Shown: piece by piece, positions 25,004 through 33,716 of the stretch | Numbering within the stretch: the first letter of the stretch is position 1 | Layout: every line of letters begins with the position of its first letter | Assembly: GCA_021927905.1 (NCBI GenBank) | Contig: BLLK01000058.1 | Location: 1,302,001-1,366,000 of the forward strand | Reading direction: 5' to 3' | DNA length: 64,000 bases | Source of the DNA: Chaetoceros tenuissimus | Lineage: Eukaryota; Bacillariophyta; Thalassiosirophyceae; Chaetocerotales; Chaetocerotaceae | Position numbers and translations under genes: made by a program | Notes under the pieces: model-generated | The model's database searches: none | Seen by the model: only the letters and a program-made list of their open reading frames with translations | What the model was told of the DNA's origin: nothing

Positions 25004-26313
25004 TTGTATCAGATAAATCAATAACCTTTGTGAGATTTTATATCAAGTATTTTTTTGATATGTATGATTTATGAGAAAAGGAACATAAGTGAGAGTGCAC
25101 AAGTGAAGATTTTTCCAACGGTTTGATGATGAAATGGTCTGCATGTATTTTCGCCAAAGATTCATCAATACTGAAAATATACTTACAGCGGTAGTTCGCA
25201 CGACTAATTATTATTGCCCCCTCTTGGGACTCCCGTCACGATTGAGGAAACCAACGGCTCGAAATCTCTCTTTACATACATTTTCTTCACCATCATAACT
25301 ACTTTCGTTGTTGTAGTCTAAATCCAAAGTAAAAATCATTCAGCAATCAGCACTTAATTGTGCAAGGAGTAAGCTACTGCACTCATCATAACACCAAATA
25401 TCACTTTTCAGTCACAAAATACAAAATACACACGCAAACACACATACCTAATGACTGGAATGAGTGAGTCCGAATGGCGAAGACATAACAAATCATTGTT
25501 GATTCTCAGTACATAATGAACTTAGTAATTTCATAGAATCTGAAAAGGAGACCAGTTAGCTGCTGAGGTTGTATTGTATTGTAGTGATGTCCTATACAGC
25601 AATCCTATTTCTATGATGGTGCTCAGTGTAGCTGTTGCTATTGTATTGATGCGAATGTTATAAATTTGATAGTTTCAATAGTGAATAGGGACAGGTTCTT
25701 CTTTGTCCATGGTTGATACATACACTCCTAGTCAAAGGATTAATATCTATTGGGAGCAGGATTGGTTTCATTAATTGACAACACTCCGCGTCATGGAGAG
25801 AACACCAATATATTCTGCTGGAACATAGTTGTTGTTGAAAGAGATATGTTTGCCGATTGACTCCAGAAATGATTGCAGCCATGAATGATGTCCTTATTCC
25901 AAATAGCCCTCAACTATAGGCAGATCCGTTCACTGCTTTTCCAAACTTGAGAAGATGTATGAGATGAGTCGGAATCTAAATTGAGATCATTCGTTTTTTT
26001 ACGTTCTCTCTCTCAATTTGAATTAATATTTCATCTCAATGAAAACCAGCACTGCAGTGATACCTTTCAGCCTATCTAAACACTTGTCAACGCGAGATCC
26101 TTTTTACAATTTTCAACATGATTACATTTCAAGATTTACTTCTTTTCAATCTTCTTTTTTCATGTGATGAAATACCAAGTAATTCATATGATCAGATCCA
26201 CTACACACCTCTATCCTAAAGCTCAAAGTAGAACTTTCTTTTTTCATAAATTTAAAATCTCAAATCAGTGCTTTCTCTAGATATATCTTCAACCGAGGAG
26301 TTGCACCCCTTTC
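25004..26313. other. Intergenic region upstream of right giant gene
   Basis: No gene supported. The first 60 bp resemble the upstream region of the left giant gene (GATAAATCAAT and GATTTATGAG are shared), consistent with a duplicated promoter. It includes the shared segment at 25919-25963. Confidence 0.6.
25919..25963. repeat. Upstream segment shared by both giant genes (copy B)
   Basis: Partner of 4970-5014; the common core is CTTTTCCAAACTTGAGAAG. Weak similarity extends some tens of bases to its left (GAATGATGTCC against GAATGATATCC), then fades. Confidence 0.65.
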
Positions 26314-26357
26314 TGATAAGAAGTTGAGGCCATTTTCGCTCTTATCCTACTTATCCA
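26314..26357. repeat. Left hairpin end of candidate element
   Basis: Imperfect palindrome with arms CTGATAAG and CTTATCCTACTTATCC around GGCCATTTTCG. Read in reverse complement it matches the right-hand hairpin at 30960-31020: GGATAAGTAGGATAAG against GGATAAGTTAGGATAAG, followed in both by GAAAATGGC. Confidence 0.6.
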
Positions 26358-26430
26358 CCCATACCTACGCGGTTAACAACAGAAAATGAAACCATTCGAG
26401 CCCCCTCCTCCTACAAGAGCCACACATGAA

Positions 26431-26517
26431 GGCATAACCACCGTGCCTCTCCTCCTCTACGTGCAAAAATGGTTGCCTAGCCAAAACACCAAAAACAAAT
26501 AACAGAACCAGAGCCAC
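26431..26517. repeat. Inverted repeat, left arm
   Basis: Pairs with 27323-27406 on the opposite strand. Two blocks are strongly conserved: GGCATAACCACCGTGCCTCT (26431-26450, perfect) and TAACAGAACCAGAGCCA (near 26500, one mismatch). The sequence between them is diverged but of similar length. Confidence 0.75.
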
Positions 26518-27322
26518 ATAACATAACAGAACACTAACAAAATAACTACGTATGAGAGTGCACCCTCTACTCAAGATACAATAGTCATTTTCGTACAATA
26601 GGAGCATTACATCCTACAAAGTTAAACATAAGTAATAAGATTATGTGACTGCTAGTTTACCAATTTGTATATTTCAACTTTAAAAAGCGAAAAAATATAC
26701 ACTAAGATTGTACGTGAAAACTATGTACTTGATCATACCAGTTCCAAATTTTTAGCAGTACAATATTTTTTGCTTGTTCTACACCATCACTCATTCATAT
26801 CTACTTTTAAAAGTTGCAACATTTACATTCTTGAAAGAGAAATGATTTGATCTTTTCATATTTTGGACTAAACAAAGGTACTTTTCGCTCTACTTTCAAC
26901 CGTAGACCTGCGTACTTCTCATACTAGTTCTACCAGTCATTAGAACCTACAATAATTTTTCCAAAACAATATTTTTGACGCGTTTCGTGATACTGATCTC
27001 TTTACATAGTTAAAAATATTCTATGCATGCACGAAAAAGGATTTTATCATTTGAGATATATTTTTAATTCGGAGTACATTTCTTCTATTTTCTACCCGTA
27101 GACTTTCGTACTGCATTTCTACGTACTGACATCAGACAGACGTATTTGTATGAATGAAAAAATCACACTAGTTTCAAAGCATAACCACAACATCAAAGTC
27201 ACAGTATCAGTTCATTGTATTTAACTTGGTGGTTTTGTGCAGTTGAATTAGTCGAATGCGTCAATTGGGTCTTGAGAACGAGGTGCACCTTAATAAAGGA
27301 CTTAGTAACAAATTAAGTGGCT

Positions 27323-27406
27323 ATGTTGGCTATGGTTCTGTTATTTTTTTTTGCGCGAAAAAAGGGCTCTACGGGCAAACCATACCAGAGGCACGGTGGT
27401 TATGCC
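27323..27406. repeat. Inverted repeat, right arm
   Basis: Opposite-strand partner of 26431-26517. It lies about 145 bp upstream of the recombinase start codon, so it could be a promoter-proximal recombinase site as well as a structural repeat. Confidence 0.75.
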
Positions 27407-27549
27407 TCAGTCACATGAAATAACTTCCATCGCGAAAAAAGAGGAAAAGAAAACATCATCACAAAATGAACAGCAATTGTGAATAACAGTAATAAAAAAC
27501 ATTACCTCCTCAACATATTTACTTATATTACTTCTAAGAATATATACAA

Positions 27550-29989
27550 ATGGCGCCCTCTTCTCCAAAGACTTCTAAACCTACAGTCCATAGGGCTAGA
27601 ACTACGACATTTAAATATGAATCTTTAAGTAGGGATGCTGCACAAAAGAGGCTTGATAATATGAATAAAACATACAAGGGCTGCATGAAGGAATACAAGA
27701 AATATATCAATAATATAAGAAACAGTGAGGATACATCTTTAAAGGAGAAACTTAAGATACCTCAAGACAAAGAGAAATACATATCTGTTGAAGGCATTCT
27801 TTCCTTTTACAAAGATATTGTCAAACCAAAAGGTATTTGCCATCACTCAGCAAGAGCATATATTAATACTTTGCACCTATTGATGGAATTAGAGAAAGCA
27901 CAAACTCCAGATGGAAAATATATTACAAAAGAATTGATTGAAAATAATGAAGAATTTCAGGCCATTCTTATTCTCATCGACGAGAATCGAAAGGAGGTAG
28001 AATCTGACCCGAAAATAGACCACCTTTCTAAAAAAACTGCTACCAACATCGTCACACCACAACAAACTTCAGCCGTCATGATGAATCTACTTGAAAAAGA
28101 AAGAATGTGGGAATACCTTTCTCCTACTATTCTAGCGTTAAATTGTACTCTCATCCATCACGCTCAAAGTGAGAAAATCACGCTTGGAAAGTTACTTTTG
28201 GTAAAAAATAAAAATCCGAAAGGTGTAACTGTTCCCTTGGATTATGGAGAGTGGGAAGAATATGGTGAAGAAGCTACAATGACATGCTTCCTTATTCCTG
28301 CGATTGATAGAGTGAAAAATACAGCTAAAACAGGTCAAAGACGTGACATTGTAATTGGAGGCTATCGTCACAAAAGGGTTGAGCTGTGCTTCGTAGGAAA
28401 TCTCGCTATGTCCCTTCTTGTAAGATTTGACAATCAGACGTTTGCACGAAATATGTGCTTTCTCGATCCAGAAACGTCAAATGCAAATCTGGAGTTTAAA
28501 ACTGACCCGAAAAAATGGCGTACAGAAATGAATTCAAAAGTATTATGGAGAAATGTTACTGTTTTTAATACAAATTATGATCAGGTAAATAAAGGTATCA
28601 AAACAGCCTTCAATGACACTGACGTGAGTGAATGGGAGAAAGTTACGCATTGCAAGTAAGTACGAAAAAATTGAAGAAATTTTGAATTGTTGAATATTTG
28701 CATTTTTTAATTTTACAATTTATACATATTACTACAGGAAAGCAGGAATTGATCTTTTATCTGATCATGGCTTCACAGAGACTGAGATTGGTCAGGTTTC
28801 CCATAACCAATCTTCAGTTCTGTTTAAGAATTACATGTGCCAGCTGCCAAGAAGGGCATGCTTGGCACTTGCAGGGTGGCTGCCTGGCGAGGAATTCGAA
28901 CTGAGAGGAAGAAGGTTGATAAAATTACCTTCTTCTCTCTCTTTAGAACAGTGGACGGACTGCTGTTTCCGGTATCGTCGAGAATGGATTCAAGAGGCCG
29001 AAGGCGAAGGAGGGGACATGTACGGCAAGGACAAGACCGGAGCAGCGCAGTTTCTAAAGGAATTTCTTCCTCATATGGCCCTGGTCATCCTACAAGATGG
29101 TGTCTTGTGGTTGGATATGTTTCCCAACAACTCTGCAGTGCAGGTGTTGACAAACATATCCTGGATGGAGAAGAAGGAGGACAATGGAACACTTGTGAAA
29201 GTGTTCTATGAGGACTGGGCAAAAACTCAGCTCTCTGCAATTCGTGCGCAGGAGGATCGGGAGAGGAGAGATGGATTGAGGTCCATTTCTCAACTCTCAT
29301 CAGATACAGCAGCTGTGTTAATGAATAGTAGTGACATGGGAGAGGTTGTAGCTGAAGCGATGAAGAGTGCTCTGGTTCCCGTTGTAGAGTCTGTGAAAGC
29401 GCTTGAAGCGAGGATTGAAAGGAAGGTTCCAGAAGTTCAAGGACAAAATACTTTCTCCGCTGGCGATACATCACAGCAAAATAGCCAGATTTCAGAAACG
29501 CAGAATGTGGTAAGTGATCGTTTGTAGTCTAAATGTGTCGAAATGTCTTCTGACCAATCGTTTCAAAACTAGGATGACGTGCCTCCCGTAGAAACAGAGA
29601 ACGTACTTGTTGATGAGAAAGTAAACATTCAAACACTTGACGCCTATGCTACTGCTGAAAATGTAGTTGCACACAAAGAAACAGATCGCCATTCAGCAGT
29701 TGTAGGATCAAAATTTTTTACAAAGAACAATTTTCCAAACACAGATAAAAAGGAGTTGGGAAAAATGTCCAATCGGTGGTCAAAAGTGAAACATATCTAT
29801 ACAGCAATAAAACGTCTTCAGGAGGAAAATATGGACAATTCTCTTTCTGAGTTGGACTGTGCGAGAATGCTTGATAAGGAACGGGGAAGCATGACTTTGA
29901 ACGTTTTTGTAAAGGACGTACTAACGAAGAAACACCAGACGAAGCAACGAAAGCCGAAATCATCTACTAACGGTGTAACGAGTGTTTGA
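27550..29989 (+). CDS. Crypton/Ndc10-like tyrosine recombinase, 3 exons (764 aa)
   Basis: Model join(27550..28655, 28738..29509, 29573..29989), with GT-AG introns of 82 and 63 nt; the start is ATG. The centre resembles the Ndc10/Crypton tyrosine-recombinase fold: a helical N-terminal part, a core with ELCFVGNLAMSLLVRF, then THCKKAGIDLLSDHGF, and the presumed nucleophile region KNYMCQLPRRACLALAGW. The last pattern (Tyr, then LP, then LAGW) is typical of Crypton recombinases. Normal catalytic Arg positions look altered: HAQSEKITL where RxxE-like is expected, and HCKK where HxxR is expected; Tyr is kept. The C-terminal part is Ser/Gln-rich, then a basic helical domain (about 690-755) that may bind DNA. 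It is convergent with the RusA gene, 60 bp away. It could be an active but diverged transposase or an inactive DNA-binding derivative. Confidence 0.75.
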
Positions 29990-30049
29990 AAGTTTCATTT
30001 TTTATTTTACATGTATACATAAATATATAATCTTATTCATTCTTCAGTG

Positions 30050-30601
30050 TTAATCAATGTAGATCACTTCGTTTGTATCTCTTTTCGTAATTGTAATCTC
30101 AAATCGTCCATCGCATGTGCCTTTGTTGTCGTATCTTTTTTCAACTATGAACTTCGTAATACAACTATCATCATGATAGATGCTTCTATTGAATGCATCC
30201 ATCATGAATTTGACCAAATTGTCCAGATCCTTCTTTTTTTTTGTAGGATACACATCCCGAAACTGTGGCTTGATGCGATCAAAGTGACGATTCTCTCTTC
30301 TTCTACCTATGAAATGATACAGAGGACGAGGGAAGTGATACACTGCATTCAATTCATATGCGCAATCATCATTTTGAAAGAAAATTTCATGCACAGTGGA
30401 AGTGTAATTGTTCAAATATAGGTTGTTTTTCACGGTCATAGCAACATTTCGCTGTTGACGACCATTGGGATTCACATATCTTCCGACATTACGAGCAAAA
30501 AAGGCACGGCGCCATGAAGGTGGATTGCCCAAGAAGCGAAGATATAGAAATGAACGGTCGACTTTGGCACGTAGAGCAACGAGTTGGGGGAAATCAGCCA
30601 T
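30050..30601 (-). CDS. RusA-family Holliday-junction resolvase (183 aa)
   Basis: The start is the ATG at 30601; the open frame runs further upstream only from a TTG. The C-terminal half holds the RusA signature: KKDLDNLVKFMMDAF, then YHDDSCITKF and VEKRY. This preserves the acidic residues (Asp of KKD and LDN, Asp pair of HDD) and the Lys known to be needed for metal-dependent junction cleavage. RusA proteins are usually about 120 residues; this one has some 60 extra N-terminal residues. The family is best known from bacteria and temperate phages, where it resolves four-way junctions. A copy here, tail to tail with a tyrosine recombinase, suggests it helps process recombination intermediates of the same element (inference). 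Confidence 0.85.
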   Translation of the reverse strand: MADFPQLVALRAKVDRSFLYLRFLGNPPSWRRAFFARNVGRYVNPNGRQQRNVAMTVKNNLYLNNYTSTVHEIFFQNDDCAYELNAVYHFPRPLYHFIGRRRENRHFDRIKPQFRDVYPTKKKKDLDNLVKFMMDAFNRSIYHDDSCITKFIVEKRYDNKGTCDGRFEITITKRDTNEVIYID

Positions 30602-30959
30602 GTTTTCATGTGAGAAGAAGGAACACAAGTTTTGGAACGATGAAAGAACAGCAAAACTACATGAAAAGAACCCTGCTGAAAAGAACAAACACAACAGAAT
30701 ATTCTAAATCTAAACTTCCTAAAAAAGAAACGGAGGTTTTATTAGCAACATCTACATCATCGTCTAGTGTATATGTGATTGCTTCCATAGTAGTCTTGTT
30801 GATGCTTGTATGAGAAAGCGAGGGTTATGGAAAAATATGTGTATTGATATACCTATGTGAACGCGTACAACTGCTGGGATAAGTTCAATTTCCTCCAACC
30901 TAGACTCCATCGCGTGAAAAGCTAGAGGCAACCTGACCAACCGGGTTGCAACCTGATCA

Positions 30960-31020
30960 GGATAAGTTAGGATAAGTTGAAAAATGGCGAAAAAAGGGAA
31001 CTTATCCTCTCAACTTATCC
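30960..31020. repeat. Right hairpin end of candidate element
   Basis: Palindrome with left arm GGATAAGTTAGGATAAGTT and right arm AACTTATCC plus CAACTTATCC around a GAAAAATGGCG loop. It is related to the left end at 26314-26357 in inverted orientation. Confidence 0.65.
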
Positions 31021-31650
31021 TAAAGCAAGTTACCACCAATTTCCATGTTTGTAAGAAGTAGCAATTTCCATTTTCTGTTTTCTAATTGCGAAAATTCTAA
31101 TACTCATGTTCTTCCATAAGAAATGAATTACTACTCCATCAGTAACTATAAAAATATCAGAGATTTTTCATTCTACGAGAACGAAGGTATTGTTTGGTCA
31201 ATTTACTCGACGACCCGACTTAGTCTAGGATACTCATACTGTAAGTGGAATGAGCGATGAGGAGACGATGCTGCAAATTGCGAGTACAAAAGATTGACGA
31301 TGACTCGACTCAATCCGCAATTTTTCAATTAGAGACATGATGCTTTGTGTCTATTATATACGAGCATCATTACTGATAAATGTTTTAGTTGAGAAGAATG
31401 AATTAGAAATTAGAAGGCATCATCACACACATCAACCAAAATTATCACAAGATCATCATACTCGTATCATTATCTGAAAAGAGATATCCCTTCCTTTCAT
31501 TTTTCACGTCTGATGTCAACTTGAAGTATATCCAAGATCCCCATCTCATTTCTCTTCTTCACATATACATCTACTGTAATTCATTAGCTTATTCTTCCCC
31601 TCCAGTCAGTCTACCAGAGTCATTGCCAACCTCAACAGTGAGCATAGAAC
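31021..31650. other. Intergenic region upstream of ankyrin-like gene
   Basis: No gene seen. It is AT-rich, with patches of ACTCGACGACCCGACTT near 31205 that resemble GACTC-rich patches elsewhere in the window. It probably contains the promoter of the gene at 31651. Confidence 0.5.
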
Positions 31651-32937
31651 ATGAGTGGTGCAGTACTACAACGTATAGATGAACTAAAGTCCGAACTGGA
31701 TTTTCTCCGACAAAAATTTGAAAGAAATGAATGGAAGGACGAGGGACTCTGTAAAGCTTTGTCAGACAACATTGACACTACAAGAGAAAAACTAAAGTAT
31801 GAAGTTGGACTATCAGTTCACAGAGTTATTGCATCTCAAGACTTTGAACCAACCAAGAAAGTGATGAGAGAGATTGTTACAAAATTTCCTTCAGTACTTG
31901 AAACCCAAAGCGATGATGCTTGGATGTACTATCCTATTGAAGCATGTGCAGGGAGTGAAAATAGCAGTGTATTACAGTACATTCCAATCTTTGCCGAAGC
32001 TGCCTTGAAAACAAATGCGTTTCAAGTAGAGACAGAGGAGTTTGGATATCAAAGAGGAGGCTTGCTAATGTATGATGCAAATTCTCAATGGGAATCTCAT
32101 AATACTTTGCAATGGTTAGTATGCTATGATTGCTTTCGTCAAGAAGATGTAGAGAACAAACTGAATGTCATTAAGGAGTTGAGAAGTATGAAACTTTTAA
32201 AGAAAGAAGATATTCACAATTACAATTTGCTCTTTTGGGCAAGTTTCGATCAATATCCATACCTAGAAACTTTGAACTACTTTGCTCAATGGGATCCAGA
32301 GGCTCTGAGAGCTGAAACATTTAAATATGGTGGTGTTCGTGATCTTCCAGTCATTCACAAGTTGATCGAGACAAAGGTAATGGATGATACAAAGGCAACA
32401 ACATTGCAGAACTTTTTGACTTTATCGTTACAGTACTTTCCACAAGAGTGTGGTTTGCTTTTCCAAAAAGATGACACAGGAAAAACAGCATTCCATAGAG
32501 CTGTAGCCAAAATTGGAATGGAAGGAACCATGGATATCCTACACAAAATTTTTTCGACCAATGAAAAATTTCCAATCTTGCATCATGCTTTTCGTCACAT
32601 TGGATCAGACTTGGAGGGTATTGATGCATTTATGAAAAAGTTTCCATGGGCCTACCAGCTTCGGGATGAAGATGGTAGATCATTGCATCAAGCAGTTTTT
32701 GCATACGGCGGAAAGATACTAAAGACCAACAATATGCTTCTCGCAACAGTGACTGACGATCAAATTCGTGAGAAAGATCCTGTAACAACTCTGTACCCAT
32801 TTGCAGCAGTTGCAAGTGGCGAAGACGGTGATTTAGAGAAGTCATTTTACTTGCTTCATAGACAGCCAGGTGTACTTGAAAGAGGAACAAATTCATTGAA
32901 CAAAAAGAAGCGCAATAGAAGTGAATTGTCAAAGTAA
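31651..32937 (+). CDS. Ankyrin-like repeat family protein (428 aa)
   Basis: Single exon, ATG at 31651, stop at 32937. The first 60 residues are charged and probably coiled-coil (IDELKSELDFLRQKFER). The rest is a set of degenerate helical repeats of ankyrin type (for example GKTAFHRAVAKIG and DGRSLHQAVFAYGG, about residues 276-350), as in large expanded families of diatoms. No signal peptide or membrane segment is seen, so it is probably cytosolic. Relics of the same family lie at 8781-8817 and near 36497-36680, so the family has been copied and lost locally. The molecular role is unknown. Confidence 0.85.
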   Translation: MSGAVLQRIDELKSELDFLRQKFERNEWKDEGLCKALSDNIDTTREKLKYEVGLSVHRVIASQDFEPTKKVMREIVTKFPSVLETQSDDAWMYYPIEACAGSENSSVLQYIPIFAEAALKTNAFQVETEEFGYQRGGLLMYDANSQWESHNTLQWLVCYDCFRQEDVENKLNVIKELRSMKLLKKEDIHNYNLLFWASFDQYPYLETLNYFAQWDPEALRAETFKYGGVRDLPVIHKLIETKVMDDTKATTLQNFLTLSLQYFPQECGLLFQKDDTGKTAFHRAVAKIGMEGTMDILHKIFSTNEKFPILHHAFRHIGSDLEGIDAFMKKFPWAYQLRDEDGRSLHQAVFAYGGKILKTNNMLLATVTDDQIREKDPVTTLYPFAAVASGEDGDLEKSFYLLHRQPGVLERGTNSLNKKKRNRSELSK

Positions 32938-33716
32938 TTGGAAACGATTCATTCTGCATGGATCAATGTGAAATACACAGGGACAATCAGATAGCAATCA
33001 CATCATAATAACAATCACTTCACACATACTTTTATTAAGAAGGAACGAAAAGGGTACTATGGGTCATAGCATAGATTTACATATTCATACATAAAGTTAT
33101 TTGTAAGATGAGATAAAACAGGTCGCTACAAACCATATTTTTTAGGCAACTTTGTTTCTCTTTTCCTCACAGATGCTTGAATGTCTTGAATGTCACATCG
33201 TCACGATACATTTTTCAGCATCTTGTGTTTTTACTTTATTTCACATAAAATACGTATTCATGTGTTATATTTTTTCTTTGAAGACGCTTAACTTATTCTT
33301 GAATAACAAATACACGAAGCCAATATTCAAATAGTTTAGCATGTAGTTTAGTATGTATCTATGTATGTTTCTAAAAACTTATTTGAAAATAAGCCTAAAA
33401 CTACAGGATCATATTACAACCTTACCCCGTCTAGATTCACTAGTCTGATGCCTCCTTTGAAAACCTATGTATCTCTATTTTTGTATGAATAACATAGCGA
33501 ATCCGTAGTACTTGAACTTGATGTGGAGTGGATATAACATCTTCCCATCTCAGCATCCATAAGAGAAGAATCCGAACTGCTTGATTCTTTTGAAGAGTAA
33601 TAATGGGACTGAATTGATCCAAGCTAAAAACCCAAAATTACTTAAGCCCAAAAGGCCTATTTTCGCCATTTAGACAATTTTGAAATGGGATCAGACCGGT
33701 CTTTTGAGTTGTTTGA
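32938..33716. other. Intergenic region
   Basis: No gene supported. A missing first exon of the PS-repeat gene that follows may lie here, but I could not find an ATG with a splice donor in matching phase. Confidence 0.5.

Larger units (their letters stand above)
26314..31020. mobile_element. Candidate tyrosine-recombinase + RusA mobile element (Crypton-like)
   Basis: About 4.7 kb bounded by related hairpin-forming sequences in inverted orientation (26314-26357 and 30960-31020). It contains a Crypton/Ndc10-type tyrosine recombinase gene (27550-29989) and a convergent RusA-type resolvase gene (30050-30601), 60 bp apart. Left of the recombinase is a second inverted-repeat pair (26431-26517 and 27323-27406). 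Known Cryptons are eukaryotic DNA transposons with a tyrosine recombinase and usually no terminal inverted repeats, so the hairpin ends and the RusA partner are unusual. The boundaries are inferred from the repeats; no target-site duplication was identified. Confidence 0.5.

Noticed and set aside
26365-26607. 80-codon minus-strand frame with a hydrophobic stretch
   Set aside because: It overlaps the inverted-repeat arm of the candidate element and has no family resemblance; the hydrophobicity comes from T-rich sequence.
30465-30813. Plus-strand frames over the RusA gene start
   Set aside because: They are shadows of the RusA gene, which has a clear conserved active-site signature.
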